Assembly (NCBI GenBank): GCA_024304885.1
Contig: JALJOM010000008.1
Location: 248,001 to 312,000 of the forward strand
Origin: Beijerinckiaceae bacterium
GTDB taxonomy: Bacteria > Pseudomonadota > Alphaproteobacteria > Rhizobiales > Beijerinckiaceae
DNA length: 64,000 nucleotides
Direction of reading: 5' to 3'
How positions within the stretch are numbered: the first letter of the stretch is position 1; each line of letters starts with the position of its first letter. The position numbers and the translations under genes are program-made. The notes under the pieces are model-generated. The model was not told the DNA's origin. It worked only from the letters and a program-made list of their open reading frames with translations, and did no database searches. Shown here one piece after another: positions 11,899-25,822 of this stretch.

Positions 11899-13101
11899 AT
11901 GAGCGAAAATCCGAGCGAAAACCCGGTCCGCAACTTCACCATCAACTTCGGCCCGCAGCACCCTGCGGCGCACGGCGTGCTGCGCCTCGTGCTCGAGCTC
12001 GACGGCGAGATCGTCGAGCGTGTGGATCCGCACATCGGGCTGTTGCACCGCGGCACCGAGAAGCTGATGGAGGCGCGAACCTACCTGCAGAACATTCCCT
12101 ATTTCGACCGGCTCGACTATGTCGCGCCGATGAACCAGGAACATGCGTTCTGCCTCGCGATCGAGAAGCTGCTCGGCCTCGAGGTGCCGCGGCGCGGGCA
12201 ATTGCTGCGGGTCCTGTTCTGCGAGATCGGCCGCATCCTCTCACACCTGCTCAACCTCACCACGCAGGCGCTCGACGTCGGCGCGCTCACCCCGCCCTTG
12301 TGGGGGTTCGAGGAGCGCGAGAAGCTGATGGTTTTCTACGAGCGGGCGTCGGGCGCGCGATTGCATGCCAACTACTTCCGTCCGGGCGGGGTGCATCTCG
12401 ATATCCCGCCGCGATTGATCGACGACATCGAAGCCTGGTGCGATCCGTTCCTGAAGGTTTGCGACGACCTGCAGGCGCTCTTCATCGAGAACCGGATCTT
12501 CAAGCAGCGCAATGTCGATATCGGGGTGATCTCGCTCGAGGATTGCTGGCGCTGGGGCTTTTCCGGCGTGATGGTGCGCGGCTCCGGCGCCGCGTGGGAC
12601 TTGCGCAAGGCGCAACCCTACGAATGCTACGAGGAGATGGAGTTCGACATTCCGGTCGGCCGCCATGGCGACAACTACGACCGCCAGGTGATCCGCATGG
12701 AGGAGATGCGCCAATCGGTCCGCATCATGAAGCAATGTATCGCGAAGCTGCGCGCCCCCGACGGGAAGGGTCCCGTCGCCGCGCGGGACGGCAAGGTGGT
12801 GCCCCCTACCCGCGCGGAGATGAAGCGCTCGATGGAGGCGCTTATCCATCACTTCAAGCTCTACACGGAAGGATTTCGCGTGCCGGCGGGCGAGGTCTAT
12901 AGCGCGGTCGAGGCGCCGAAGGGCGAGTTCGGCGTCTATCTCGTCTCGGACGGCACCGACAAGCCCTATCGCTGCAAGATCCGGGCGCCGGGCTTCGCCC
13001 ATCTGCAGGCGATGGATTTCCTCTGCCGCAAGCTGATGCTCGCCGACGTGAGCGCGACGCTCGGCTCGCTCGACATCGTGTTCGGCGAGGTGGACCGGTG
13101 A
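11899..13101 (+). CDS. nuoD: NADH-quinone oxidoreductase subunit D
   Basis: 400 residues, the 49-kDa subunit related to the hydrogenase large subunit. It starts with [18 protein letters not shown] and contains [29 protein letters not shown] and the C-terminal [19 protein letters not shown]. The His and Tyr lining the quinone headgroup pocket ([17 protein letters not shown]) are in place. It forms the ubiquinone-reducing site with NuoB. Confidence 0.97.
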   Translation: MSENPSENPVRNFTINFGPQHPAAHGVLRLVLELDGEIVERVDPHIGLLHRGTEKLMEARTYLQNIPYFDRLDYVAPMNQEHAFCLAIEKLLGLEVPRRGQLLRVLFCEIGRILSHLLNLTTQALDVGALTPPLWGFEEREKLMVFYERASGARLHANYFRPGGVHLDIPPRLIDDIEAWCDPFLKVCDDLQALFIENRIFKQRNVDIGVISLEDCWRWGFSGVMVRGSGAAWDLRKAQPYECYEEMEFDIPVGRHGDNYDRQVIRMEEMRQSVRIMKQCIAKLRAPDGKGPVAARDGKVVPPTRAEMKRSMEALIHHFKLYTEGFRVPAGEVYSAVEAPKGEFGVYLVSDGTDKPYRCKIRAPGFAHLQAMDFLCRKLMLADVSATLGSLDIVFGEVDR

Positions 13102-13131
13102 GCACCATCATGAAGCGCGGGAGCTGAGCAC

Positions 13132-13788
13132 ATGTCCGTTCGCAGGCTCGCCGAGGAGCAGCCGGAGACCTTCGCCTTCACGCCCGAGAGCGAGGCGCTC
13201 TGCGCGGAGATCCTCGCGAAATACCCCGAGGGGCGCCAAGCCTCGGCGGTCATCTCGCTGCTGTGGATCGCGCAGAAGCAGAACGACTATTGGCTGCCGA
13301 AACCGGCGATCGAATTGGTCGCCGAGAGGCTCGGCATGGCTTATATCCGCGTGCTCGAGATCGCGACCTTCTACACGATGTTCAACCTCGCGCCGGTCGG
13401 ACGATTCTACATCCAGATGTGCGGCACGACGCCGTGCCTCCTCGCGGGCTCGGAGGGGCTCGCGGCGATCTTGCGCCGGCGGGTCGGCGAGCAGGGCGTG
13501 GTGACGCCGGACGGGCTCTTCTCCTGGCGCGAGGTCGAATGCCTCGGTGCTTGCTGCAATGCCCCCATGGTCCAGATCAACGACGATTACTACGAGGATC
13601 TGAATCCGGAGAGGTTCGAGAAGCTTCTCGACGATCTCGCGGCGGGTCGCCCCGTCGAAATCGGGTCCCAGACCGGCCGCGTCTCGTCCGAGCCGATCGG
13701 CGGCCTCACCTCCTTGACGACGCTCTACGGCGCCGACGGCCGCCATGGTCCGTTGTCGATGCCCGTCACGACGCAAGCTCGAGGGTAG
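13132..13788 (+). CDS. nuoE: NADH-quinone oxidoreductase subunit E
   Basis: 218 residues, the 24-kDa thioredoxin-like subunit. Ligands of the [2Fe-2S] cluster N1a are visible as CGTTPC (C-x4-C) and CLGAC (C-x3-C) about 40 residues later. The helical N-terminus reads [20 protein letters not shown]. It lies next to the FMN-carrying NuoF in the NADH-oxidising module. It is 30 bp downstream of nuoD. Confidence 0.97.
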   Translation: MSVRRLAEEQPETFAFTPESEALCAEILAKYPEGRQASAVISLLWIAQKQNDYWLPKPAIELVAERLGMAYIRVLEIATFYTMFNLAPVGRFYIQMCGTTPCLLAGSEGLAAILRRRVGEQGVVTPDGLFSWREVECLGACCNAPMVQINDDYYEDLNPERFEKLLDDLAAGRPVEIGSQTGRVSSEPIGGLTSLTTLYGADGRHGPLSMPVTTQARG

Positions 13789-13793
13789 ATCCG

Positions 13794-15098
13794 ATGCTCG
13801 AGGACAAGGATCGCATCTTCACCAACCTCTACGGCTATGGCGATTGGGGGCTCAAGGGCGCGCTCGCTCGCGGCGCCTGGGACAACACCAAGAAGCTGAT
13901 CGACAAGGGCAAGGACTGGATCATCAACGAGATGAAGGCCTCGGGGCTGCGCGGCCGCGGCGGCGCGGGCTTCCCCACGGGCCTCAAATGGTCCTTCATG
14001 CCCAAGGCCGATCCCACACGGCCGTCCTACCTCGTCGTCAATGCCGACGAATCCGAGCCCGGGACCTGCAAGGACCGGGAGATCATGCGCAACGATCCAC
14101 ATCTCCTGATCGAAGGGTGCCTCGTCGCCTCCTTCGCGATGGAGGCGCATGCCTGCTACATCTACGTCCGCGGCGAGTTCATCCTCGAGCGCCAGAGGCT
14201 CGAGGCCGCGATCGAGCAGGCCTATGCGGCGAAGCTCGTCGGCAAGAACAATATCCACGGCTGGCCGTTCGACATCTATGTCCATCACGGCGCCGGCGCC
14301 TATATCTGCGGTGAGGAGACGGCGCTCCTCGAGTCGCTCGAGGGCAAGAAGGGCATGCCGCGGCTGAAGCCGCCGTTCCCCGCCAACATGGGTCTCTACG
14401 GCTGCCCGACCACCGTCAACAACGTGGAATCGATCGCGGTCGCGCCGACGATCCTGCGCCGCGGCGCGGCGTGGTTCGCGAGCTTCGGCGCCAAGAACAA
14501 CGCGGGCACCAAGATCTTCAGCATCTCCGGGCACGTCAACAAGCCCTGCAACGTGGAAGAGGCGATGTCGATCCCGTTCCGCGAGCTGATCGACACCCAT
14601 TGCGGCGGGATCCGGGGCGGCACCGACAATCTCCTCGCGGTCATTCCCGGCGGCTCCTCGGTGCCGCTTGTGCCCGCCCACGAGATTCTCGACGCGCCGA
14701 TGGATTTCGACAGCTTGCGCAACCTGAAGTCCGGCCTCGGCACCGCGGCCGTGATTGTCATGGACAAATCGACCGACATCGTGCGGGCGATCGCGCGGCT
14801 CAGCTACTTCTACAAGCACGAGAGCTGCGGCCAGTGCACGCCGTGCCGGGAGGGGACCGGCTGGCTCTGGCGCGTCGTCACGCGCATGGCGGAAGGGCGC
14901 GCCCACAAGCGCGAGATCGACATGCTGCTCGAGGTGACGACCCAGATCGAGGGCCACACCATCTGTGCGCTCGGCGATGCCGCGGCCTGGCCCGTGCAGG
15001 GCTTGATCCGGCACTTCCGTCACGAGATCGAGCGACGCATCGACGACTATGCGGCGAACCCGCATCCCGAGCCCGTCCTGGGCGTCGCGGCGGAATGA
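13794..15098 (+). CDS. nuoF: NADH-quinone oxidoreductase subunit F (NADH- and FMN-binding)
   Basis: 434 residues. NADH/FMN-binding glycine-rich [13 protein letters not shown] near residue 53. The SLBB region leads to the N3 [4Fe-4S] ligands [12 protein letters not shown] (three Cys) with the fourth Cys in [11 protein letters not shown]. It oxidises NADH and passes electrons via FMN to the Fe-S chain. ATG 13794 follows the nuoE stop by 5 bp; the frame is open inside nuoE but not coding there. Confidence 0.97.
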   Translation: MLEDKDRIFTNLYGYGDWGLKGALARGAWDNTKKLIDKGKDWIINEMKASGLRGRGGAGFPTGLKWSFMPKADPTRPSYLVVNADESEPGTCKDREIMRNDPHLLIEGCLVASFAMEAHACYIYVRGEFILERQRLEAAIEQAYAAKLVGKNNIHGWPFDIYVHHGAGAYICGEETALLESLEGKKGMPRLKPPFPANMGLYGCPTTVNNVESIAVAPTILRRGAAWFASFGAKNNAGTKIFSISGHVNKPCNVEEAMSIPFRELIDTHCGGIRGGTDNLLAVIPGGSSVPLVPAHEILDAPMDFDSLRNLKSGLGTAAVIVMDKSTDIVRAIARLSYFYKHESCGQCTPCREGTGWLWRVVTRMAEGRAHKREIDMLLEVTTQIEGHTICALGDAAAWPVQGLIRHFRHEIERRIDDYAANPHPEPVLGVAAE

Positions 15099-15242
15099 GG
15101 GAGCGCGAGCCTCCGAACACGTGGGAGGCTGCGCGAATTGGTGGATCCCGACCTGTAGATTTGCCGACCGGGGTCGCTCGAGAATCTGGTGTGCGTGCCG
15201 TGGCGGCCCGAGTTGTCCGATGCGCCGCATTGAGGGAAAGGC

Positions 15243-17297
15243 ATGACGAGGCTCTTCGTTGACGACATCGAGATCGATGTCCCGCCGGAATATTCGCTGC
15301 TGCAGGCCTGCGAGGAGGCCGGGGCGGAGATTCCGCGGTTCTGCTACCACGAGCGCCTGTCGATCGCCGGCAATTGCCGCATGTGCCTCGTCGAGGTGAA
15401 GGGCGGGCCGCCGAAGCCGACCGCCTCCTGCGCCGTCGCCGTGCGCGACCTCCGGCCCGGTCCCCACGGCGAGCTTCCCGTGGTCCTCACCAAGTCGCCG
15501 ATGGTGAAGAAGGCCCGCGAGGGCGTGATGGAGTTTTTGCTCATCAACCATCCGCTCGATTGCCCGATCTGCGACCAGGGCGGCGAATGCGACCTGCAAG
15601 ACCAGGCCATGGCCTTCGGCGTCGATGCCTCGCGCTACGCCGAGAACAAGCGGGCGGTCGAGGACAAATATATCGGGCCGCTCGTCAAGACCTCGATGAA
15701 CCGCTGCATCCATTGCACGCGCTGCGTCCGGTTCACGGCCGAGGTCGCGGGCACCGGCGACATGGGCGCCATCGGCCGCGGCGAGGACATGGAGATCACG
15801 ACCTATCTCGAGACCGCGATGGGCTCCGAGCTGCAAGGCAATGTCGCCGATCTCTGCCCGGTCGGCGCGCTGTTGCCGAAGCCCTATGCCTTCAAGGCGC
15901 GGTCCTGGGAGCTCACCAAGACCCAATCGATCGACGTCATGGACGCGGTGGGATCGGCGATACGCGTCGATACGCGCGGCCGTGAGGTGATGCGCATCCT
16001 GCCGCGCGCGAACGACGCGGTGAACGAGGAATGGATTTCCGACAAGGCCCGCCAGGTGGTGGACGGGCTGAAGGCGCGGCGCCTCGACCGGCCCTATGTG
16101 CGCAAGAACGGCAAGCTCGCGCCCGCATCCTGGCAGGAGGCTTTCGCCGCCGTCGCGCAGAAGGTGAAGGACGCGCGGCCGGAGCGCATCGGTGCGATCG
16201 CCGGCGATCTCTGCGCCGTCGAGGACATGTTCGCCCTGCAAGGCCTCCTTTGCTCGCTCGGATCGGCCTCGCTCGACTGCCGTCAGGACGGCACGAGGCT
16301 CGACCCGAGATTCGGGCGCGCGAGCTATCTCTTCAACCCGACGATCGCGGGGATCGACGAGGCCGACGGCCTCGTCCTCGTCGGCGCCAACCCACGCAAG
16401 GAGGCGCCGGTTCTCAACGCGCGAATCCGCAAGCGCTGGCTCAAGGGGGGATTTCCGGTCGTTGTCATCGGCGAGCAAGCGGACCTCACCTATCCCTACA
16501 AGTATCTGGGGTCGGGGCCGCAGACGCTGCGCGCCTTCGTCGAGCATCCGCCGGCGAGCATGGAACGCCCGATCGTCCTCGTCGGCCAAGGCGCGCTCGC
16601 CCGCCCTGATGGTCTCGCTGTTCTCGCCCTCGCCGCAGAGGCGGCGGCCGCAGCCGGCTCGGGCTGGAACGGGCTCGCGATCCTCCATACCGCGGCCGCC
16701 CGCGTCGGTGGCCTCGACCTCGGCTTCGTGCCGGGGGCCGGCGGCCTCGATGCCGCGGCCATGGCGAAGGCCGGCGCGCTCGACGTGCTCTTCAATCTCG
16801 GCGCCGACGAGATCGACGTGGAGCCCGGCGCCTTTGTCGTCTATCAAGGCACCCATGGCGATCGCGGCGCCGCGCGCGCCGACGTCATCCTGCCGGGCGC
16901 GACCTATACCGAGAAGTCCGGCACCTATGTGAGCACGGAGGGGCGTGTGCAGCAGGCTGACCGTGCCAATTTCCCGCCGGGCGAGGCGCGCGAGGATTGG
17001 GCGATCCTGCGCGCCTTGTCGGACGTGCTCGGCGCCCGGCTGCCATTCGATTCGCTCGCGGCGCTGCGGGCGCGGCTCTATGCGGAGCACCCCCATCTCG
17101 CGCGGCTCGACGAGATCGCGGCAGGTTCGGCCCTCGACCTCGACGCGCTCCTCGCCGCCGCGCCCGCTGCGACCGCCGCGCCTTTCGTGTCCGCGGTCGC
17201 GGATTTCTATACGACCAACCCGATCGCGCGGGCCTCGGCGGTCATGGCGGAATGCTCCGCCTTGTCGCAGAGCCTGATGCGCCGGGCGGCGGAGTAG
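15243..17297 (+). CDS. nuoG: NADH-quinone oxidoreductase subunit G
   Basis: 684 residues, the 75-kDa subunit. The N-terminal [2Fe-2S] ferredoxin domain has [15 protein letters not shown] plus a fourth Cys. Then come the His-Cys3 site of N5 ([19 protein letters not shown]) and the N4 ligands [10 protein letters not shown] with CPVGAL. The remainder is the molybdopterin-oxidoreductase-like fold without cofactor (residues ~220-600), ending in an Ala-rich region. 144 bp separate it from nuoF, the largest gap in the operon; it holds no gene. Confidence 0.96.
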   Translation: MTRLFVDDIEIDVPPEYSLLQACEEAGAEIPRFCYHERLSIAGNCRMCLVEVKGGPPKPTASCAVAVRDLRPGPHGELPVVLTKSPMVKKAREGVMEFLLINHPLDCPICDQGGECDLQDQAMAFGVDASRYAENKRAVEDKYIGPLVKTSMNRCIHCTRCVRFTAEVAGTGDMGAIGRGEDMEITTYLETAMGSELQGNVADLCPVGALLPKPYAFKARSWELTKTQSIDVMDAVGSAIRVDTRGREVMRILPRANDAVNEEWISDKARQVVDGLKARRLDRPYVRKNGKLAPASWQEAFAAVAQKVKDARPERIGAIAGDLCAVEDMFALQGLLCSLGSASLDCRQDGTRLDPRFGRASYLFNPTIAGIDEADGLVLVGANPRKEAPVLNARIRKRWLKGGFPVVVIGEQADLTYPYKYLGSGPQTLRAFVEHPPASMERPIVLVGQGALARPDGLAVLALAAEAAAAAGSGWNGLAILHTAAARVGGLDLGFVPGAGGLDAAAMAKAGALDVLFNLGADEIDVEPGAFVVYQGTHGDRGAARADVILPGATYTEKSGTYVSTEGRVQQADRANFPPGEAREDWAILRALSDVLGARLPFDSLAALRARLYAEHPHLARLDEIAAGSALDLDALLAAAPAATAAPFVSAVADFYTTNPIARASAVMAECSALSQSLMRRAAE

Positions 17298-17301
17298 CCT
17301 C

Positions 17302-18330
17302 ATGTCCGAGACCGGCACGTTCCTCGCGGTGCTGATCGCGCTCGTCAAGAGCGTCGCGGTGCTGTTCCTCCTCCTGATCTTCATCGCCTATGTGCTTTAC
17401 GCCGACCGCAAGATCTGGGCGGCGGTGCAGCTCAGGCGGGGGCCGAATGTCGTCGGTCCCTGGGGCCTGCTGCAGAGCTTCGCCGACATGCTGAAGTTCG
17501 TGCTGAAGGAGCCGGTGATCCCGGACGGGGCGAACAAGGGCGTATTTTTGCTCGCGCCTTTCGTGATGGGCATGCTCTCGCTCGCGGCCTGGGCGGTGAT
17601 CCCGATCGCCGACGGCTGGGCGGTCGCCGACCTCAATGTCGGCATCCTCTACATCTTCGCGATCTCCTCGCTCAGCGTCTATGGAATCATCATGGGCGGA
17701 TGGGCGTCGAACTCGAAATATCCGTTCCTGTCGGCGCTGCGCTCGGCGGCGCAGATGATCTCCTACGAGGTCTCGATCGGCTTCGTCATCATCACCGTCT
17801 TGCTCTGCGCGGGCTCGCTCAACCTCGGCGAGATCGTCGCGGCACAGGATACCGACTACGGGCTCTTGGGGTGGTATTGGCTCCCGCTCTTCCCGATGTT
17901 CGTGATCTTCTTCATCTCGGCGCTCGCCGAGACCAACCGGCCGCCCTTCGATCTCGTCGAGGCCGAGTCAGAGCTCGTCGCGGGCTTCATGGTGGAATAT
18001 TCGTCGACCCCCTACATGCTCTTCATGCTCGCCGAATACGTGGCGATCATCACCATGTGCGCGCTGACGACGATCCTGTTCCTCGGCGGCTGGCTGTCGC
18101 CCTTGCCGTTCGAGCCTTTCACCAGCGTGCCAGGCCCGATCTGGTTCATCCTGAAGGTCTGCGCGGTCTTCTTCATGTTCGCCATGGTGAAGGCCTTTGT
18201 CCCGCGCTACCGCTACGACCAGCTCATGCGGCTCGGCTGGAAGATTTTCTTGCCGATCTCGCTCGCGATGGTGGTCCTCGTCGCCGCCGTGCTGCAGGCG
18301 ACGGGCTGGGGCGCGGGCATGGCGCAATGA
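17302..18330 (+). CDS. nuoH: NADH-quinone oxidoreductase subunit H
   Basis: 342 residues with eight predicted membrane spans. Family motifs are [27 protein letters not shown] and the loop [27 protein letters not shown], whose acidic residues line the quinone chamber and proton path. It anchors the peripheral arm to the membrane arm. It starts 4 bp after the nuoG stop. Confidence 0.97.
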   Translation: MSETGTFLAVLIALVKSVAVLFLLLIFIAYVLYADRKIWAAVQLRRGPNVVGPWGLLQSFADMLKFVLKEPVIPDGANKGVFLLAPFVMGMLSLAAWAVIPIADGWAVADLNVGILYIFAISSLSVYGIIMGGWASNSKYPFLSALRSAAQMISYEVSIGFVIITVLLCAGSLNLGEIVAAQDTDYGLLGWYWLPLFPMFVIFFISALAETNRPPFDLVEAESELVAGFMVEYSSTPYMLFMLAEYVAIITMCALTTILFLGGWLSPLPFEPFTSVPGPIWFILKVCAVFFMFAMVKAFVPRYRYDQLMRLGWKIFLPISLAMVVLVAAVLQATGWGAGMAQ

Positions 18331-18376
18331 GCGAGGCGCGGCAACCTGCAGAATCCTCGAAGGCGGGGAGAACACA

Positions 18377-18865
18377 ATGAAGCTCGACCAGGCCGCCAAG
18401 GCCTTGTTCCTGACCGAGTTCGTCGGCGCCTTCGTGCTGTCGATGCGCTATTTCTTCAAGCCGAAGCCGACGCTCAACTACCCGCACGAGAAGAATCCGC
18501 AATCGCCGCGCTATCGCGGCGAGCATGCGCTGCGCCGCTACCCGAACGGCGAGGAGCGCTGCATCGCCTGCAAGCTCTGCGAGGCGATCTGCCCGGCGCA
18601 GGCCATCACCATCGAGGCCGGTCCGCGCCGCAACGACGGCACCCGCCGCACGACGCGCTACGACATCGACATGGTGAAATGCATCTATTGCGGCTTCTGC
18701 CAGGAGGCCTGCCCGGTCGATGCCATCGTCGAGGGGCCGAACGCGGAGTTCGCAGTCGAGACCCGCGAGGAGCTCTACTACGACAAGCAGCGCCTGCTCG
18801 AGAACGGTGCGCGGTGGGAGCGGGAGATCGCCCGCAACATCGCGCTCGACGCACCCTACCGATGA
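18377..18865 (+). CDS. nuoI: NADH-quinone oxidoreductase subunit I
   Basis: 162 residues, a two-[4Fe-4S] ferredoxin. Motifs [15 protein letters not shown] (~residues 60-74) and [15 protein letters not shown] (~99-113) ligate clusters N6a and N6b. The N-terminus [21 protein letters not shown] is typical of the alphaproteobacterial type. It carries electrons from NuoG to NuoB. ATG 18377 follows GGCGGGGAGAACACA. Confidence 0.97.
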   Translation: MKLDQAAKALFLTEFVGAFVLSMRYFFKPKPTLNYPHEKNPQSPRYRGEHALRRYPNGEERCIACKLCEAICPAQAITIEAGPRRNDGTRRTTRYDIDMVKCIYCGFCQEACPVDAIVEGPNAEFAVETREELYYDKQRLLENGARWEREIARNIALDAPYR

Positions 18866-18989
18866 GCGGGCTCGGCACCATCACGGCCGAGCGGCGCGCG
18901 CCGGTCGCGAACGACGAATCGGCCGCTCCAGCCCCCTGCGGAGCGCAGGCGCACCGCCATTCGGCGCGCACGAGGAACGAGGCTATCCA

Positions 18990-19598
18990 ATGACCGTCGC
19001 GGCTCTCTTCTTTTACTTGTTCTCCGCCGTGATGATCGCCGCCGCCTTCATGGTGATCGCCGCGCGCAACCCCGTCCACTCCGTGCTCTTCCTCATCCTC
19101 GCCTTCTTCAACGCCGCCGGGCTCTTCCTCCTGCTCGGCGCGGAATTCCTGGCGATGATCCTCGTCGTGGTCTATGTCGGCGCAGTCGCGGTGCTCTTCC
19201 TCTTCGTCGTGATGATGCTCGATGTCGATTTCGCCGAGCTGAGGCAGGGCTTCCTGCAATACCTGCCGATCGGCGGCACCATCGGCGCTATCGTTCTCAT
19301 CGAGCTCGTTCTGGTCCTCGCCTCCTTCACTACGGCGCCGGGATCGATCGCCAATGTCACGACGCCGCTCCCGCCCGGCATGTCGAACACGATGGCGCTC
19401 GGCCGCGTCCTCTACACGCAATATGTCTACCTGTTCCAAGCCGCGGGGCTCGTCCTCCTCACCGCCATGATCGGTGCGATCGTCCTCACCTTGCGCCACA
19501 AGGTCGCGGTCAAGCGCCAGAACGTCGCGATGCAGAACGCCCGTACGCCGAAGGAAGCCGTCGAGCTGCGCAAGGTGCAGTCGCGGCAAGGTATCTGA
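18990..19598 (+). CDS. nuoJ: NADH-quinone oxidoreductase subunit J
   Basis: 202 residues with five hydrophobic spans. It carries the characteristic [31 protein letters not shown] stretch and the third-span [18 protein letters not shown], whose central region contains the conserved pi-bulge glycine and Tyr. It is a membrane-arm subunit involved in conformational coupling. ATG 18990 was chosen by family similarity; the upstream open frame is not conserved. A 124-bp gap separates it from nuoI. Confidence 0.96.
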   Translation: MTVAALFFYLFSAVMIAAAFMVIAARNPVHSVLFLILAFFNAAGLFLLLGAEFLAMILVVVYVGAVAVLFLFVVMMLDVDFAELRQGFLQYLPIGGTIGAIVLIELVLVLASFTTAPGSIANVTTPLPPGMSNTMALGRVLYTQYVYLFQAAGLVLLTAMIGAIVLTLRHKVAVKRQNVAMQNARTPKEAVELRKVQSRQGI

Positions 19599-19645
19599 TC
19601 CCGCCCCGCTCCGACCTCCGACACCGCGACCGAGAAGAAAGGCCC

Positions 19646-19951
19646 ATGCTCTCCCTCACCCATTTCCTCACCGTCGCGGCGATCCTCTTCACGCTCGGAA
19701 TCGCGGGGATCATCCTCAACCGCAAGAACATCATCGTGGTCCTGATGTCGGTCGAGCTGATCCTGCTCTCGGTCAATATCAACCTCGTCGCCTTCTCCTC
19801 CTTCCTCGGCGATCTGACCGGCCAGATCTTCGCCCTCTTCATCCTGACGGTCGCCGCGGCCGAGGCCGCGATCGGGCTCGCCATTCTCGTCACCTACTAC
19901 CGCAACCGCGGCTCGATCGCGGTCGAGGACATCAACCTGATGAAGGGCTGA
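19646..19951 (+). CDS. nuoK: NADH-quinone oxidoreductase subunit K
   Basis: 101 residues, the normal length, with three hydrophobic spans. Two membrane-embedded glutamates expected for proton transfer are seen in [19 protein letters not shown] and in [13 protein letters not shown]. The Gly-Ile-Ala-Gly helix ([12 protein letters not shown]) is typical. It is an MrpC-like membrane-arm subunit. 7 bp separate it from nuoL. Confidence 0.97.
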   Translation: MLSLTHFLTVAAILFTLGIAGIILNRKNIIVVLMSVELILLSVNINLVAFSSFLGDLTGQIFALFILTVAAAEAAIGLAILVTYYRNRGSIAVEDINLMKG

Positions 19952-19958
19952 GCCTTCC

Positions 19959-22033
<2,075 letters not shown>

Positions 22034-22034
<1 letters not shown>

Positions 22035-23545
22035 TGTCCGGCCTCGACATCCTGACCGGGATGGTCTTCTTGCCCCTCGTCGGCGCGGCATTCATCCTCG
22101 CCCAGCGCGGCGACGACGAGGCGACGTTGCGCAACGTCCGCTATGGGGCGCTCGGCACGACGGTCATCGTCTTCCTGTTCTCCCTCTATGCCTACATGAA
22201 GTTCGATCCGCGCTCGGCCGACTTCCAGCTCGTCGAGCAAGTGTCCTGGTTCGGCTCCGGCCTCGTCTACAAGATGGGTGTCGACGGGCTCTCCATGCCC
22301 TTCGTGCTGCTCACCACGTTCCTGATGCCGATCAGCATCCTGGCGTCGTGGGAATCGATCACGAGCCGCGTCAAGGAATACATGGTCGCCTTCCTCGTGC
22401 TCGAGACCTTGATGCTCGGCGTCTTCACCGCGCTCGATCTCTTGCTCTTCTACCTGTTCTTCGAGGGCGGCCTCATCCCGATGTTCCTCATCATCGGGAT
22501 CTGGGGCGGCAAGCGGCGGGTCTATGCGAGCTTCAAGTTCTTCCTCTATACCTTGACCGGCTCGCTCTTGATGCTGCTGGCCATCATGGCGATGTATGGT
22601 GTGGCGGGGACGACCGATATCGTCACGCTCCTGAAGACGAGCTTCCCGCCCTCGATGCAGACTTGGCTGTGGCTCGCCTTCTTCGCCTCGCTCGCGGTCA
22701 AGATGCCGATGTGGCCGGTCCATACCTGGCTGCCGGATGCCCATGTCGAGGCGCCGACCGCGGGCTCGGTCATCCTCGCCGCCATCCTCCTGAAGATGGG
22801 CGGCTACGGATTCCTCCGCTTCTCCTTGCCGATGTTTCCCGATGCCTCCGCCTATTTCGCGCCGCTCGTCTTCGGGCTCTCGATCGTGGCGATCGTCTAC
22901 ACCTCCCTCGTCGCCATGGTGCAGGAGGACATGAAGAAGCTCATCGCCTATTCGTCCGTGGCGCATATGGGCTTCGTGACCATGGGCCTTTTCACCATGA
23001 CGGTGCAGGGGGTCCAGGGCGCCATGTTCCAGATGATCTCCCACGGTCTCGTGTCGGGCGCGCTCTTCCTCTGCGTCGGCGTGGTCTACGACCGCATGCA
23101 CACGCGCGAGATCGAAGCCTATGGCGGGCTCGTCCATCGGATGCCGCTCTATGCCGTGGCCTTCATGGTCTTCACGCTCGCCAATGCGGGACTCCCCGGC
23201 ACCACGGGCTTCATCGGCGAGTTCCTGACCCTCGTGGGCGCTTTCAAGATGAACACCTGGGTCGCGTTCTTCGCGACGACCGGCGTCATCCTGTCGGCGG
23301 CCTATGCGCTCTACTTGTACCGCCGCATCATCTTCGGCGTGCTCGACAAGCCGGCCCTCCGGGGAATTCTCGACCTTTCCCCGCGGGAGGTGGCCCTGCT
23401 CGCGCCCCTCGTCCTGCTGACGATCTATTTCGGGGTACATCCGCAACCGATCATCGACAGCTCTGCGGCCGCGATCGATTCGCTCATCAAGAACTACGAT
23501 GCGGCCCTTGCCGCGACGAAGACCGCCAGCCTGGCATTGCAGTAA
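22034..23545 (+). CDS. nuoM: NADH-quinone oxidoreductase subunit M
   Basis: 503 residues, antiporter-like proton-pump subunit. The channel residues lie in [20 protein letters not shown] (conserved Glu) and in [26 protein letters not shown]-like sequence (Lys and His), with [19 protein letters not shown] downstream. It is the middle antiporter subunit of the membrane arm between NuoL and NuoN. ATG overlaps the nuoL stop (TGATG), so translation is probably coupled. Confidence 0.97.
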
Positions 23546-23557
23546 GAGCCCGTCGTC

Positions 23558-24991
23558 ATGGAATCGCTGTCCGTCGCCATTGCCCACAGCCTGCCGGAGG
23601 CCATCCTCGCGGTCGGCGCGCTCGTCCTCGTCCTCTATTGCGCGATCCGCGGCAAGGACTCCGACGGTCCGACGACCGAGATCGCGGTCGGGCTTCTCGG
23701 CGCCGCGATCCTGTCGATCCTGCTCGGCGCCAAGACGGAGGCCCTCGTCTTCGACGGTGCCTTCATCGACGACGCCTTCGGCCGGTTCATGAAAGTCCTG
23801 ACGCTCAGCGGCGCGCTCGTCACCCTCGTCATGGGCCAGGATTTCCTCACCCGCGAGAAGATCGACAAGTTCGAGTTCCCGATCCTCGTCCTCTTGTCCA
23901 CGCTCGGCATGCTGATGCTGATCTCGGCGACGGGGCTGATCGCGCTCTATCTCGGCCTCGAGCTGATGTCGCTTTCGCTCTACGTGATCGCGGCGTTCCA
24001 TCGCGACAATGTGCGAGCCTCCGAGGCGGGCCTCAAATATTTCGTGCTCGGCGCCATGTCGTCCGGCATGTTGCTCTACGGCGCCTCGCTCCTCTACGGC
24101 TTTGCCGGCACCGTGTCCTTTGCCGGCATCGCCCAGGCGATCGGGTCGACGCCCTCGATCGGGGTCCTGTTCGGCCTCGTCTTCCTGATGGCCGGGCTCG
24201 CCTTCAAGATCTCCGCGGTGCCGTTCCACATGTGGACGCCCGACGTCTACGAAGGCGCGCCGACCCCGGTCACCACGTACTTCGCCTCGGCCACCAAGAT
24301 GGCCGCGATCGCCGTCACCTTGCGCGTCACCGTCACGGCCTTCCCGGGCATCGTGCCGCAATGGCAGCAGATCATCGTCTTCCTGTCGATCATGTCGATG
24401 GTGCTCGGCGGCTTTGCCGCCATCGGCCAGGCCAATATCAAGCGTCTGATGGCCTATTCCTCGATCGGCCACATGGGCTTCGCCCTCGTCGGGCTCGCGG
24501 CCGGCACCGAGCAAGGGGTCGCGGGCGTCCTCGTCTACATGGCGATCTATCTCGTGATGACGCTCGGCACCTTCGCCGCGATCCTCTCGATGCGGATCGA
24601 CGGCAAGAATGTCGAGACGATCTCCGATCTCGCGGGCCTCGCCCGCACCGACGGAGTGACCGCCTTCTTCCTCGCGATGATGATGTTCTCGCTCGCGGGC
24701 ATTCCGCCGCTCGCCGGGTTCTTCGCCAAGTGGTACGTGTTCAGCGCCGCGATCCAGGCCCAGCTCTATCCTCTGGCGGTGATCGGAGTCTTGGCGAGCG
24801 CCGTCGCCGCCTATTACTATCTGCGGATCGTCAAGATCATGTATTTCGACGAGCCGGCGCCGGCCTTCGACAAGCCGGCCTTCGCCTTGCGCGCGGTGCT
24901 CGCCGTGACGGGCGTTCTGGTGCTGCTCCTGTTCGCCTATCCCGGCCCGTTCATCACTGCCAGCACGGCAGCGGCGAAATCCTTGTTCTGA
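23558..24991 (+). CDS. nuoN: NADH-quinone oxidoreductase subunit N
   Basis: 477 residues, third antiporter-like subunit. Motifs are GLIALYLGLELMSLSLYVIAAF (conserved Glu), AFKISAVPFHMWTPDVYEGAPTPVTTYF (Lys) and IKRLMAYSSIGHMGFALVG. It is the last nuo gene. birA begins 28 bp after its stop with no visible terminator between, so birA and rnj may be read through. Confidence 0.97.
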   Translation: MESLSVAIAHSLPEAILAVGALVLVLYCAIRGKDSDGPTTEIAVGLLGAAILSILLGAKTEALVFDGAFIDDAFGRFMKVLTLSGALVTLVMGQDFLTREKIDKFEFPILVLLSTLGMLMLISATGLIALYLGLELMSLSLYVIAAFHRDNVRASEAGLKYFVLGAMSSGMLLYGASLLYGFAGTVSFAGIAQAIGSTPSIGVLFGLVFLMAGLAFKISAVPFHMWTPDVYEGAPTPVTTYFASATKMAAIAVTLRVTVTAFPGIVPQWQQIIVFLSIMSMVLGGFAAIGQANIKRLMAYSSIGHMGFALVGLAAGTEQGVAGVLVYMAIYLVMTLGTFAAILSMRIDGKNVETISDLAGLARTDGVTAFFLAMMMFSLAGIPPLAGFFAKWYVFSAAIQAQLYPLAVIGVLASAVAAYYYLRIVKIMYFDEPAPAFDKPAFALRAVLAVTGVLVLLLFAYPGPFITASTAAAKSLF

Positions 24992-25018
24992 CATCCTGCG
25001 GAACCGGGGTCTTGCCTA

Positions 25019-25804
25019 TTGCCAATCGTCCCATCGGCTCCCGACCCCTTTCGCATCGTCCGCCTCGGCCTCGTCGGCTCGACCAATGACGAGGCCATGG
25101 CCCGTGCCCGCGCCGGGGATCCCGGGCACCTCTGGGTCCTCGCCGAAGCCCAATCTCGCGGCCGCGGCCGAAAGGGTCGGGTCTGGACCTCGCCCACCGG
25201 CAATCTCTACGCGAGCCTCCTCCTCGTCGAGCCGGCACCGCGCGAACGCGCCGCCGAGCTCGGCTTCGTCGCCGGCACCGCGCTCGCCGTGGCCTTGCGC
25301 GACATCCTCGCGGGCGACACGCGTCTTGCGATCAAATGGCCGAACGACCTCCTGTTCGCAGGGGCCAAGCTCAGCGGCATCCTCCTCGAGAGCACGGTAC
25401 TGCCCGACGGGCGATTTGCCTGTGTCGCCGGCTTCGGCGTGAATTGCGCCTCGCATCCGCCGGACACGGCCTACGGAGCGACAGACCTCGCCGAGATCCT
25501 CGGCCACCCGGTCGCGCCGGAGAGCGTGCTCGAGCCTCTCGCTCGCGCCATGGCCGGCCGGCTCGACATCTGGGCCGGCGGGGCCAATTTCGCGGCGATC
25601 CGTGCGGAATGGCTGGCCTTCGCCGGAGGTCTCGGCGCAATGATCACCGTGGTGGGGCCGTCCGCCACGATCGAAGGCGTCTTCGAGACGATCGACGCGA
25701 CCGGACGCCTCGTGCTCGCGACGGCGTCGGGCAAGGTCGCGATCGAGGCCGGCGACGTATTTCTCGGGCCACTGCCGGACCGTCAGACCGCGGCCCGGGC
25801 TTGA
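25019..25804 (+). CDS. birA: Biotin--[acetyl-CoA-carboxylase] ligase
   Basis: 261 residues. It contains the biotinyl-AMP binding signature GRGRKGRVWTSPTGNLYAS (~residues 49-67), the catalytic KWPNDLLF and the biotin-contacting ESTVLPDGR...GFGVNC. There is no N-terminal HTH, so it is a monofunctional ligase rather than a biotin repressor. It attaches biotin to AccB. The likely start is TTG 25019 (MPIVPSAPD), since no ATG is available before the conserved GSTNDEAM; the exact start is uncertain. It sits between nuoN and rnj, a conserved alphaproteobacterial order. Confidence 0.92.
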   Translation: MPIVPSAPDPFRIVRLGLVGSTNDEAMARARAGDPGHLWVLAEAQSRGRGRKGRVWTSPTGNLYASLLLVEPAPRERAAELGFVAGTALAVALRDILAGDTRLAIKWPNDLLFAGAKLSGILLESTVLPDGRFACVAGFGVNCASHPPDTAYGATDLAEILGHPVAPESVLEPLARAMAGRLDIWAGGANFAAIRAEWLAFAGGLGAMITVVGPSATIEGVFETIDATGRLVLATASGKVAIEAGDVFLGPLPDRQTAARA

Positions 25805-25822
25805 TCCAGGAAAGGCTATTTG

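Noticed and set aside
13725-17384. 1219-codon minus-strand open frame opposite nuoE-nuoG
   Set aside because: It is antisense to three certain complex I genes and has no domain-like sequence.
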